From Chryseobacterium sp. MA9 (GTDB lineage Bacteria; Bacteroidota; Bacteroidia; Flavobacteriales; Weeksellaceae): DNA of 64,000 nucleotides. The stretch is taken from positions 1,612,001-1,676,000 of the forward strand of contig NZ_CP075170.1 of assembly GCF_024399315.1 (NCBI RefSeq). Reading direction: 5' to 3'. Below the pieces are notes generated by a model. That model saw only the letters and a program-made list of their open reading frames with translations, made no database searches and was not told the DNA's origin. Position numbers and translations under genes: made by a program. Shown here piece by piece: positions 45,511 to 52,487 of the stretch (its first letter is position 1; each line of letters opens with the position of its first letter).

Positions 45511-48508
45511 TCAGACCACCTCTTAAATCTTTGTCCTTTTCAGCTGTAGTACGCTGGTCTTCTGCTTTTTTTTCCTTTTTATCTTTTCCTTTCTTGCCAC
45601 CAATTCCAATTTTTCCAAGCAAACCTTTAGCCTTACTCTTTACAAAAGTCCAGAACTTAGTAATAGCCTTCACAATACGCTCACGTATTTTGCGTATCAC
45701 ACCCACAACCTTATCTGCTAAACCGCCAATTCCGAGCAATGAAGCTAAGAAGCCAATCAGTACAGGAACAGCTTTACCTAATGCATTTTCTATGGCTTTG
45801 GCTACTGCACCTACATTTCCGCTGGCGATTGCTTTTATACTATCAGTGAAGGCTTTTACCAGTTCCATGATTTGTGCTGCACGCTGAATGAAGAATTTCA
45901 CCACATCTATAATAGCCATAGCGGCTTTAATAAAGGCTCCCACCGGAGTCATTAATCCCATGATCCATTTAATCCCTGCCTGGATTACCTGTGTCTGGAT
46001 GATATCCATAATGGCATCCATAACGGTTTCTTTCAGATCTGCAAACTGATCTTTCAAGTGCTCCCAAAGTCCGGCAACACCTTCTTTGCGAACAATCTGT
46101 ACCATTTCAAAGCTTGTTTCAAGAACTTTCATTACAGGTTCTCCTACCACTTTAGAACCGATAGCTCTAATACCACTCCATGTCAAACCAAGCACCTGTG
46201 TTGTAATGGAGAAAATTCCTTTTAATGAGAATACATCTTCCGGCATCGTTATAGAAATACCTTTCATCGCTCCGGTTAACCAGCCGAAGAAACCGGTTTT
46301 AAGGTGGGTCCAGATATTGTTCCCGAAATTGGTAAACCCTTGTGAAACTCCGGCAATAAGGTTTTTAAAGAATCCTATTGGATCTGCGATGATTGCCTGG
46401 ATTGCATCTACAACGCCAGCCAATAAATTGGTAAGTGTGTTTTTAATTTCAATGATAAAGGCAAATACCCCGCTCAATGCTCCCAATGCTTTGTTGACCC
46501 ATCCGCTGTTCTGCGATTTCAATGTTTCGATTCTGGCATCAATTTCAGCCACATTTTCGGCATATTTTTTAGCGAGCACATCAATTAATACCTCCTTTTT
46601 GTTGTTTACACTTTCTTCCAGGGCGTTGAATTTACTTTGGATATCAGCAATTGCTTCTTTTCCTATCTTGCGTAAACTTGGTGATAAGCTGTTAACATAT
46701 GTCTGTACGTCTTTTTTGCCTTTGGCAATTTTACCCTTAGCAGCATTAAGCTGGTTGGTAACATGGGTTGCAATATCATCAATATAGCGGTCCATGGTTT
46801 TAATATACACCTCTTTACCGCTTTTGAAATAAGCATTGACCTCTTTAGGCAATCCGGTGACTTTGTCCCAAATCCATAAACCTGCAGCCGCTAAAGCACC
46901 ATAACTTTTAGCTGCATCACCATAGCGCTTCAATTTATAGGCACGCATATTTTTTTCAATATGATCTTCAAATGCTTTTTTAGCTGCTTTACTTCCTGTA
47001 TCAAATTTGGATGCTACTGTTTTATCCAAACTATTTAAAATGGTATCTACCTCGTTCTTAGAGTTAAGATAAATGCTATTAATATGATCAGCAATTTCTT
47101 TACGTTTCTGACTGTCTTTTGTAGCAGTTTGTTTTTGCTCACCATGCGCATTGCCTAGCCCTCCTTTACGGGCACTGTGCATACCGGTGATATGGTGAAC
47201 CGCCTGTGCCTGTGCCTGATTCTTGGTTTTAGACAATTCTTTTTCTTCTGTTTGTCTAAACTTCTGTGTGGCAGCAGTACTTTGCGTTTGAGCTTTGTTC
47301 TTTTCGTCCAAAGCATTTGTAAATGAAGGTTCGTTGGAATTGGCCAGCATATTATCAGTAACTCCATGAGCTTTCATTTCATTGTCAATACCAGCAGTTT
47401 GTTCTTGTATAGGATTTTCCACCCCTGTTGCATCTCTTTTAGAAGGCATTGCTTTGGCTACATTTGGGGTACCCGGAGCTTTTCCTACATCAGGTGTCGG
47501 CATTTTTGCAACAGAACGAACCGGCTGTGCAGCAGTATTAGGTTTTGCAGCCGTTGTGGTAGCAATATCATTTGAAGCTGCATTTTTTTCATTTTTAACA
47601 TCGCCCATTGCCCTCTGATTCACCTCCTGTATATTATTGTTTTTCTCAAACTCATCAGCTGCGGCCTCATCCTTCGGAAGTTGAATGCCTTCAATTTTGG
47701 CTTTCAGTAAGGCTTTAAAATCTTCTTTACTGAATGTACCCGGTTTCTGTGCATCCATCGTGTCTACCTGACTGGCCTGTGCCATACTTTCACGCTCATT
47801 GGCTGGTGATGGTGCTGCGGCCTGTGCATCTTCCGATGATTTTTTTGCAGGTTCATGACGTTTTTGCACCTGAGCTGTAGCACTAATCCGTCCGCTCAAT
47901 TCTATAAATCCGGGATTGTCTGTGGCATTTGCAGAAGTTTTAGTTTCAGCATCAGCCTCCACCGTTTTATCTGCAGTGTCTGACTGAGGTTTTTCTACAA
48001 CAGCAACTTCCGGTTTCTTGGATCCGGCTTTTCCTGCCATCTTTGTACCCGCTTTTACTTCAGGATTGCTCTTACTCTCATGATAAACTACAGCTTGTTC
48101 TTGTACTGTTTTGGGCAGATAGGTTCCCGATTTGAGTTTATGATAATCTTGTATTTGATTGTCATTCAAAGTAGACATATAGCCTTTTTCAATTTTCTTG
48201 GTGTCGGGATGATTAATATCACCGGTTTTTGCCAGACTCTCCTGGAGCTTTCCATAATTTCTTTCTGATCCCTGACCATAAATGTTTCGGGAATCATGAA
48301 CACCCGCAATGGTACCATTGAGGTTGAGCATACTATCATTAGGACCTCCTGATCCGGCAGTAATGCCACGATTTCCGGATTTTTGTGTTTGTATACCGGT
48401 CACATCTACCTCAGACTGAGGTACAACTACCGGATCCTTCGGCTTTTGCTTTTTGCTCTGGTTTTTATGGGCCTTATTGTCTTTTTCTACAGGTTTTGCT
48501 GCTTTCAT
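45428..48508 (-). CDS. eCIS effector scaffold (DUF4157-protein-like), frame broken near its end
   Basis: The 1026-aa product has a low-complexity N-terminus (about 1-440; Lys, Ala, Gln, Pro rich), then a helical region typical of long eCIS effectors: KRKEIADHINSIYLNSKNEV and KKAFEDHIEKNMRAYKLKRY near 480-540. A hydrophobic amphipathic stretch follows at 670-940 (NLIAGVSQGFTNFGNNIWTH, TGFFGWLTGAMKG, IKWIMGLMTPVGAFIKAAMA) and a basic linker. These segments accompany DUF4157 toxins, but I see no HExxH protease motif. The final 20 residues (NSRCRKNKKKATGNRRTI) look like out-of-frame readthrough after an A8 run at 45483-45490. Likely packed in or on the particle and delivered. Confidence 0.75.
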   Translation of the reverse strand: MKAAKPVEKDNKAHKNQSKKQKPKDPVVVPQSEVDVTGIQTQKSGNRGITAGSGGPNDSMLNLNGTIAGVHDSRNIYGQGSERNYGKLQESLAKTGDINHPDTKKIEKGYMSTLNDNQIQDYHKLKSGTYLPKTVQEQAVVYHESKSNPEVKAGTKMAGKAGSKKPEVAVVEKPQSDTADKTVEADAETKTSANATDNPGFIELSGRISATAQVQKRHEPAKKSSEDAQAAAPSPANERESMAQASQVDTMDAQKPGTFSKEDFKALLKAKIEGIQLPKDEAAADEFEKNNNIQEVNQRAMGDVKNEKNAASNDIATTTAAKPNTAAQPVRSVAKMPTPDVGKAPGTPNVAKAMPSKRDATGVENPIQEQTAGIDNEMKAHGVTDNMLANSNEPSFTNALDEKNKAQTQSTAATQKFRQTEEKELSKTKNQAQAQAVHHITGMHSARKGGLGNAHGEQKQTATKDSQKRKEIADHINSIYLNSKNEVDTILNSLDKTVASKFDTGSKAAKKAFEDHIEKNMRAYKLKRYGDAAKSYGALAAAGLWIWDKVTGLPKEVNAYFKSGKEVYIKTMDRYIDDIATHVTNQLNAAKGKIAKGKKDVQTYVNSLSPSLRKIGKEAIADIQSKFNALEESVNNKKEVLIDVLAKKYAENVAEIDARIETLKSQNSGWVNKALGALSGVFAFIIEIKNTLTNLLAGVVDAIQAIIADPIGFFKNLIAGVSQGFTNFGNNIWTHLKTGFFGWLTGAMKGISITMPEDVFSLKGIFSITTQVLGLTWSGIRAIGSKVVGEPVMKVLETSFEMVQIVRKEGVAGLWEHLKDQFADLKETVMDAIMDIIQTQVIQAGIKWIMGLMTPVGAFIKAAMAIIDVVKFFIQRAAQIMELVKAFTDSIKAIASGNVGAVAKAIENALGKAVPVLIGFLASLLGIGGLADKVVGVIRKIRERIVKAITKFWTFVKSKAKGLLGKIGIGGKKGKDKKEKKAEDQRTTAEKDKDLRGGLNAAKEYAKKNSRCRKNKKKATGNRRTI
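45483..45490 (-). other. A8 homopolymer at the effector frame junction
   Basis: The coding strand reads GCT-AAAAAAAA-CTC. With 8 A the frame leaves into a short basic tail; with 7 A it would run on into the toxin frame. The site could reflect a mutation, sequencing error, slippage or phase variation. Confidence 0.65.
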
Positions 48509-48549
48509 TGACTTAGTTTTTTAGTTTCATATTGTTTTAAAAGACCTAT

Positions 48550-48573
48550 AGGCACAACTAAAATATTGTGCCT
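48550..48573. other. Hairpin between holin and effector genes
   Basis: AGGCACAA and TTGTGCCT form a perfect 8-bp stem around an 8-base loop, 42 bp upstream of the effector start. There is no T run, so an intercistronic or regulatory hairpin is more likely than a terminator. The rest of the 307-bp gap holds nothing recognised. Confidence 0.5.
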
Positions 48574-48815
48574 GATAGGGTGCCTGCCGGGTTGGAAAAA
48601 TCGTCCCAATTGGGGTAGATTCTTTAAGAATGTAAGTAAATAGAAATGGCATTTGACTTTGAGAAACAGGCAACACTGAACCATTTCCTTGTTTGTTCTC
48701 TTGTTTTTGAATTTTCAGGTTTTTTAAGTTTTAAACACACTCTTTTTCAGGATAAAACCTCTTTTCGAGTGATTGATTCTGTCATTACGGTAAAGACTGT
48801 TTCAGAATCTTTTTA

Positions 48816-49196
48816 TTATTTCATATCATCTTTCTTTTCTTCTTCCTCATCAGATGATCTGTCTGTATTGCTGCCACCATATCGGTTTTCGATAAGAAGG
48901 TTCACTGCTTTATCAATCCAATTAGGCAGATTATTAGTGATCATTTTCAGGAATTTATCATAACCATATCCCAGTACAAACAGTACTCCTGTTGAATACC
49001 ATTTGTCATGCAATTCTGCTCTGTTCATTAAATAGCTCATCGTAAAGCCTACGATTACTACAATTACCAATGTGATAAAATGTTCCCATGGCTGTTTTTT
49101 CTCTTTATTTTGTATGGAGACCAGTACCCTTAATAACCCTCCTGAAAATGCTATTGCAGTTCCGATTAACAGGGCTTTTATACTATCCAAATTCAT
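48816..49196 (-). CDS. Phage-type holin
   Basis: The 126-aa protein has three hydrophobic segments: ALLIGTAIAFSGGLLRVLV near residues 9-27, FITLVIVVIVGFTMSYLM near 40-57, and a weaker TGVLFVLGYGYDKFLKMI near 70. A strongly charged C-terminus (DRSSDEEEEKKDDMK) follows. Length, helix number and charged tail fit a class I holin, perhaps LydA-like. It would permeabilise the inner membrane so the signal-less endolysin at 34087 can act. It sits upstream of the effector in the block divergent from the repressor gene. Confidence 0.7.
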   Translation of the reverse strand: MNLDSIKALLIGTAIAFSGGLLRVLVSIQNKEKKQPWEHFITLVIVVIVGFTMSYLMNRAELHDKWYSTGVLFVLGYGYDKFLKMITNNLPNWIDKAVNLLIENRYGGSNTDRSSDEEEEKKDDMK

Positions 49197-49256
49197 TCTT
49201 TTCTTCTCTATTATTTATTAAAAATTTTAATTTTCAAACAACTTTCAGATGTTTAA

Positions 49257-49424
49257 TTATTCCTGAGACAGGATGTACATATCATCTAAAAATTTTCTGA
49301 TTTTCCGGATATTTTCGCTCTCATCCGCATAGGCCAGCTCGTCAATAATATCACTGATATCTCTGCCTGGTTTCTTTAGTTTTTCCTTATCTTTTTTCTT
49401 TTTTTTCTTTTCTTTTTTTTTCAT
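49257..49424 (-). CDS. 55-aa Lys-rich small protein
   Basis: The frame starts at ATG 49424 and ends at TAA 49257. It starts MKKKEKKKKKKDKEKLKK and continues PGRDISDIIDELAYADES, then IRKIRKFLDDMYILSQE. A polybasic head and an acidic helical tail are visible; no domain is recognised. It precedes the holin gene by 60 bp on the same strand. The poly-Lys start comes from an A-rich stretch, but the tail has ordinary codon usage and looks coding. The role is unknown. Confidence 0.5.
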   Translation of the reverse strand: MKKKEKKKKKKDKEKLKKPGRDISDIIDELAYADESENIRKIRKFLDDMYILSQE

Positions 49425-49809
49425 GGCTACTAGAATTTTAATTAAATGAATAATTGATTTTTTAGTTTTTTTAAAATTGATTTCCCTTCCAATACACTAA
49501 GGCCAAACGGTTTCTTTTTAAAATTCATGTTTCATTTAAAACAATAGAACTAAAAAGCAAAAACCGTTTTTCACCTTAATATTTTACCTATAATTTAAAT
49601 TTGAGAAAGATATCAGAGCAGCCCTTTAATCTGATGATGGGCTGTTAAGGATCTAGCAATAACTTTGAATCCTTTTCTATCTTTTTAGAATGAATAATTT
49701 CAAGACATGAATTATGATTACACACTATCTACAAACATTATCTTACTGATATTCACATTACAACATTATATTAAATGGTAAGGACTGAGCTTTCTTCCGT
49801 GATCATACA

Positions 49810-49968
49810 CTATGGCTGAAGAATAATGTTATATATTGTTCTTTCAGACAGAAACAACATTTCCATCAGCTCATTGACAATCACTTTCATTTGTTTATCC
49901 TGATTACGTTTTACATAATCAATGACAAAATCTTTTCTTTTTTCGACTAATTCTTTACTACGTTTCAT
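49810..49968 (-). CDS. 52-aa helix-turn-helix-like small protein
   Basis: ATG 49968 to TAG 49810 encodes MKRSKELVEKRKDFVIDYVK, then a segment KQMKVIVNELMEMLFLSERT and IYNIILQP. The second half can form a helix-turn-helix with recognition helix SERTIYNIIL, like small Bacteroidetes DNA-binding proteins. It is the first minus-strand ORF divergent from the S24 repressor and could be a Cro- or activator-like partner of it. No strong promoter was seen. Confidence 0.5.
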   Translation of the reverse strand: MKRSKELVEKRKDFVIDYVKRNQDKQMKVIVNELMEMLFLSERTIYNIILQP

Positions 49969-50070
49969 ATTCTATGGTTAAAAGTTTTTTTGGTTAAAAA
50001 GTTTTTTCCGAATCAGACAGGCTTCCTATTTCTTACACATTGACCGTTTCATTGAGTCATAAGAAACCCT

Positions 50071-50091
50071 AAAGGCGAATGTTCCGCCTTT
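50071..50091. terminator. Terminator-like hairpin AAAGGCG-AATGTTC-CGCCTTT
   Basis: A 7-bp GC-rich stem is followed by TTAAAAA on the plus strand and AGGGTTTCTT on the minus strand. It lies between repressor and small HTH genes and may end a short leader RNA or insulate the two promoters. Confidence 0.5.
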
Positions 50092-50619
50092 TAAAAAGAT
50101 GTCTAATTCAATTATTTAATTTTGTTGTTTCAGAAGTCGGTATCAGGTATTTCCCAATAAAATCTTACCCTGACTTCTTTATTTTAAATTTCATTTGCCC
50201 TTCGGATGCATTAGCAGCTTTACTGACAACTATAATTAATCGATATTTTATATGCTGAACAGTAGTGTTATTTTACATTTTGGGGTTATTTTTTATTTTC
50301 AGGAAAAGCAAAGAGCAAAATGATTGCTTTATTTAGATGTCAATCAAAAAGCAAACGCATTTTTATCATCAATCAAACAACAACAAAACGAACAAAATTC
50401 AAATAAATTAATATAAAAAACGCACTTTTTACATTTTAAAGATTATTGAAAGTTTTTCTTATTTTAATTAACACCGGATAAAATAAAAAAGAAAAATATT
50501 TACATTTTAAATAAATTGGGTATAAAACAAACATCTAACTTTTTTAATTACAGATGATTACAAACAAAAAATAACATTTTCAAATATTAAAAAAATATTA
50601 AATTCTAAATATAATTTTG

Positions 50620-50627
50620 TACATTTG
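50620..50627 (+). promoter_or_regulatory. Possible -7 promoter box of the S24 repressor gene
   Basis: TACATTTG matches the Bacteroidetes -7 consensus TAnnTTTG and lies upstream of the operator palindromes. No clear -33 TTG was found at the right distance, so the call is tentative. Confidence 0.4.
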
Positions 50628-50659
50628 CATTGTTCTATCATAATGACGAAACAAATATA

Positions 50660-50672
50660 CGAACATTGTTCG
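50660..50672. promoter_or_regulatory. Palindromic operator 1 of the S24 repressor
   Basis: CGAACATTGTTCG is a perfect palindrome (6+1+6) 65 bp upstream of the repressor start and downstream of the possible promoter box, a suitable place for autorepression. Confidence 0.6.
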
Positions 50673-50689
50673 TTTTTCAAAACAAAAAC

Positions 50690-50702
50690 GAACATTTTGT
50701 TC
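50690..50702. promoter_or_regulatory. Palindromic operator 2 of the S24 repressor
   Basis: GAACATTTTGTTC has the same GAACA/TGTTC arms with a 3-base centre, 30 bp (about three helical turns) from operator 1 start to start, which fits cooperative binding by dimers. Confidence 0.55.
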
Positions 50703-50736
50703 ATTTTTTTTTACAAATAACTATAAACATATCAAA

Positions 50737-51399
50737 ATGAACTATTTAGAATTCAAAGAAATCAGAAAGAAACTAAACATGAAGCAGGCTGATATAGCAA
50801 AATCTATAGGAGTAGGCACCAGAGCCGTGCAATATTGGGAAAAAGGCGAACGAAAGATACCGGAAACGACGGCTTATTTTGTAACCAATTTACTATTAAA
50901 GCAACAGGAACTCAATGATGACAGTGCATCTCCGGTTGTTTTTTCAGATTTGAAGATTATGCATGTTCCACTGGCGAATCAATATGCACAAGCCGGTTAT
51001 CTGAGTAATTTTGCTGATGAAGAATATATAGAAAGCTTACCTACTATTCCTTTTACGGACGATGTAGAGCACCGGGGTGAATACATGTGCTTTGAAGTGA
51101 AAGGAGACAGTATGGATAACGGATCGTACGAAAGCTACCTGGAAGGTGACATTATCTTATGCAGAAACATCAGACAGGATTACTGGATGAGTAAGCTGCA
51201 TTATGACAAATGGGATTTTGTAATCGTTCACAAAGAGAAAGGAATTTTGGTGAAGCGAATCGTCAACCATGATGTGGAAAGAGGAATTATCACCCTTCAT
51301 TCTCTGAATGAATATTATGAAGATTTCGAAATCCATCTGAAGGATGTTGCGAAGCTTTTCAATATTATAAGTACAAGACGTAAAAACAACAGAAGATAA
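50737..51399 (+). CDS. XRE/S24-peptidase (CI/LexA-like) repressor
   Basis: The 220-aa protein has an N-terminal Cro/CI helix-turn-helix (about residues 7-55; MKQADIAKSIGVGTRAVQYW). An Ala-Gly pair suited for self-cleavage lies near residue 87 (YAQAGYLSN). The S24 domain has catalytic Ser in VKGDSMDNG near 128 and Lys in ILVKRIVNHD near 170. Such repressors normally undergo RecA-stimulated autocleavage after DNA damage. It is the only plus-strand gene between the two particle blocks, with palindromes upstream and a shared terminator downstream. It probably keeps the lysis, effector and fibre block silent until induction; that part is inference. Confidence 0.85.
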   Translation: MNYLEFKEIRKKLNMKQADIAKSIGVGTRAVQYWEKGERKIPETTAYFVTNLLLKQQELNDDSASPVVFSDLKIMHVPLANQYAQAGYLSNFADEEYIESLPTIPFTDDVEHRGEYMCFEVKGDSMDNGSYESYLEGDIILCRNIRQDYWMSKLHYDKWDFVIVHKEKGILVKRIVNHDVERGIITLHSLNEYYEDFEIHLKDVAKLFNIISTRRKNNRR

Positions 51400-51410
51400 C
51401 TGCCTGAGTG

Positions 51411-51442
51411 AATAAAATCCTCAATTGCTTGAGGATTTTATT
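51411..51442. terminator. Bidirectional terminator between repressor and baseplate block
   Basis: AATAAAATCCTCAA-TTGC-TTGAGGATTTTATT is a perfect 14-bp stem between convergent genes, 11 bp after the repressor stop and 31 bp after the stop of the gene at 51474. Confidence 0.9.
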
Positions 51443-51473
51443 GGGGCATTCCGGCCCATCATAATAAGATATT

Positions 51474-52382
51474 CTAACAGCTTACTTTTTCTTCAATACC
51501 TATTATTGTCGCATTTTCCGGATCTACCCGATAAATGACACTTGGGTTAAAATATGAACTTAGGAATCTTATCCATCTGATCCCACTTCTTTTGAAGCTT
51601 TCGGGTGCATTTGGTTCAAATTCTTTTATATTTGTAGGTGTTGCAAGCATACCATTAGTCAAGTAAATCAAAGTTCCTATATCTGCTGAAGAGGGTTTCA
51701 AAATTACTTTCGTCTTCCAGGCAGGGTCTGTCCCATTACAAAGAGGGTCTGGGTTCAGATCATCTATACCAGACAAGCAGTAGGCTTCTATTGCACTACT
51801 CCATTCTTTAGAATCAAACTGAACAACATCTGACCAATCCGAAATTCCATCCGGCTTACAATACTTTCTTATTCTTATATATAACTTAGTATTATCAGGA
51901 ATTTTTCCATTTTTCATATCAATATTTTCAAATTGGGTGTATGCAGTATCACTAAAGCCCACTTTTGAATAAATAACGTCTGTAAAATCAGGATCTTTTG
52001 CTATCTGATATTCCAATGTTGCAAGATTGGTGGTATCATCAACCCAGTAATTCATTACGATCTGGCCATCATCCAGCACTTTTATATCATAGATTTTAGG
52101 AACATAACAAGTAGAAGAAGAGTTACACCTCCCAACGTTCAGAAAAAAATCTCTCTTAGTAACAATTTCACCTACAGCCAGTTTCACTTCCAATTCGTAT
52201 GTGCCCGGAGCTTGAATATCATTTTGAATATCATTAAGCTTTATTGTATCACCAGTTGCAAGCAATTGTTTTATATCATGGGTAGGTCCCGGCGGATTTA
52301 AATAAGTCACAGTCGCCTCTGTTATTGGCAATGAAGATTCATATCCTATTTTGAATGAAACATCACATTTTGCTGCTGCCAT
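51474..52382 (-). CDS. Particle-associated protein with Fn3/Ig-like features
   Basis: The 302-aa product starts MAAAKCDVSFKIGYESSLPI, has no signal peptide, and looks all-beta. The first about 90 residues resemble an Ig/bacterial domain, followed by a Fn3-like segment (DGQIVMNYWVDDTTNLATLE; KLYIRIRKYCKPDGISDWSD). Six or more Cys residues occur, unusual for a cytoplasmic protein. I do not recognise a family. It is the last gene of the baseplate block, after the gene at 52488, and could be a small decoration or hub protein. Confidence 0.5.
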   Translation of the reverse strand: MAAAKCDVSFKIGYESSLPITEATVTYLNPPGPTHDIKQLLATGDTIKLNDIQNDIQAPGTYELEVKLAVGEIVTKRDFFLNVGRCNSSSTCYVPKIYDIKVLDDGQIVMNYWVDDTTNLATLEYQIAKDPDFTDVIYSKVGFSDTAYTQFENIDMKNGKIPDNTKLYIRIRKYCKPDGISDWSDVVQFDSKEWSSAIEAYCLSGIDDLNPDPLCNGTDPAWKTKVILKPSSADIGTLIYLTNGMLATPTNIKEFEPNAPESFKRSGIRWIRFLSSYFNPSVIYRVDPENATIIGIEEKVSC

Positions 52383-52428
52383 TATATTATGTTTTTATTG
52401 TTAATATTATATTTTTATTATTATCGAA

Positions 52429-52464
52429 GGGGTGTTGAAATCATTCTAAAGAAAAAAACACCCC
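52429..52464 (-). other. Intercistronic hairpin GGGGTGTT/AACACCCC
   Basis: An 8-bp stem with a 20-base loop lies between the genes at 52488 and 51474. On the minus strand the 5' arm is followed by a T-rich loop (GGGGTGTTTTTTTC), so it may act as a weak attenuator. Confidence 0.45.
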
Positions 52465-52487
52465 ATGATATCAGATTAGGTTTAATC

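Larger units (their letters stand above)
49969..50736. other. Regulatory intergenic region between small HTH gene and S24 repressor gene
   Basis: These 768 bp are AT-rich, very much so from 50220 on. No long ORF is present. It contains a hairpin at 50071-50091, a possible promoter box at 50620-50627 and two palindromes at 50660-50702, and must hold promoters in both directions. An inverted pair AAACGGTTT/AAACCGTTT lies further left, at 49505-49513 and 49561-49569, in front of the 55-aa gene. Confidence 0.5.

Noticed and set aside
45501..46787. Long plus-strand ORFs (128 and 233 codons) opposite the effector gene
   Set aside because: They are antisense shadows of the hydrophobic effector region with no coding features of their own.
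45428..48508. DUF4157 metalloprotease domain
   Set aside because: No HExxH motif was found in the translation, although the later scaffold region resembles DUF4157 proteins.
45428..48508. Tape-measure protein
   Set aside because: Long helical and hydrophobic stretches suggest it, but the basic linker, toxin-like end and overlapping immunity-like gene fit an effector better.
48646..48963. 105-aa plus-strand ORF
   Set aside because: It overlaps the holin gene on the other strand and has low-complexity Ser/Phe composition.
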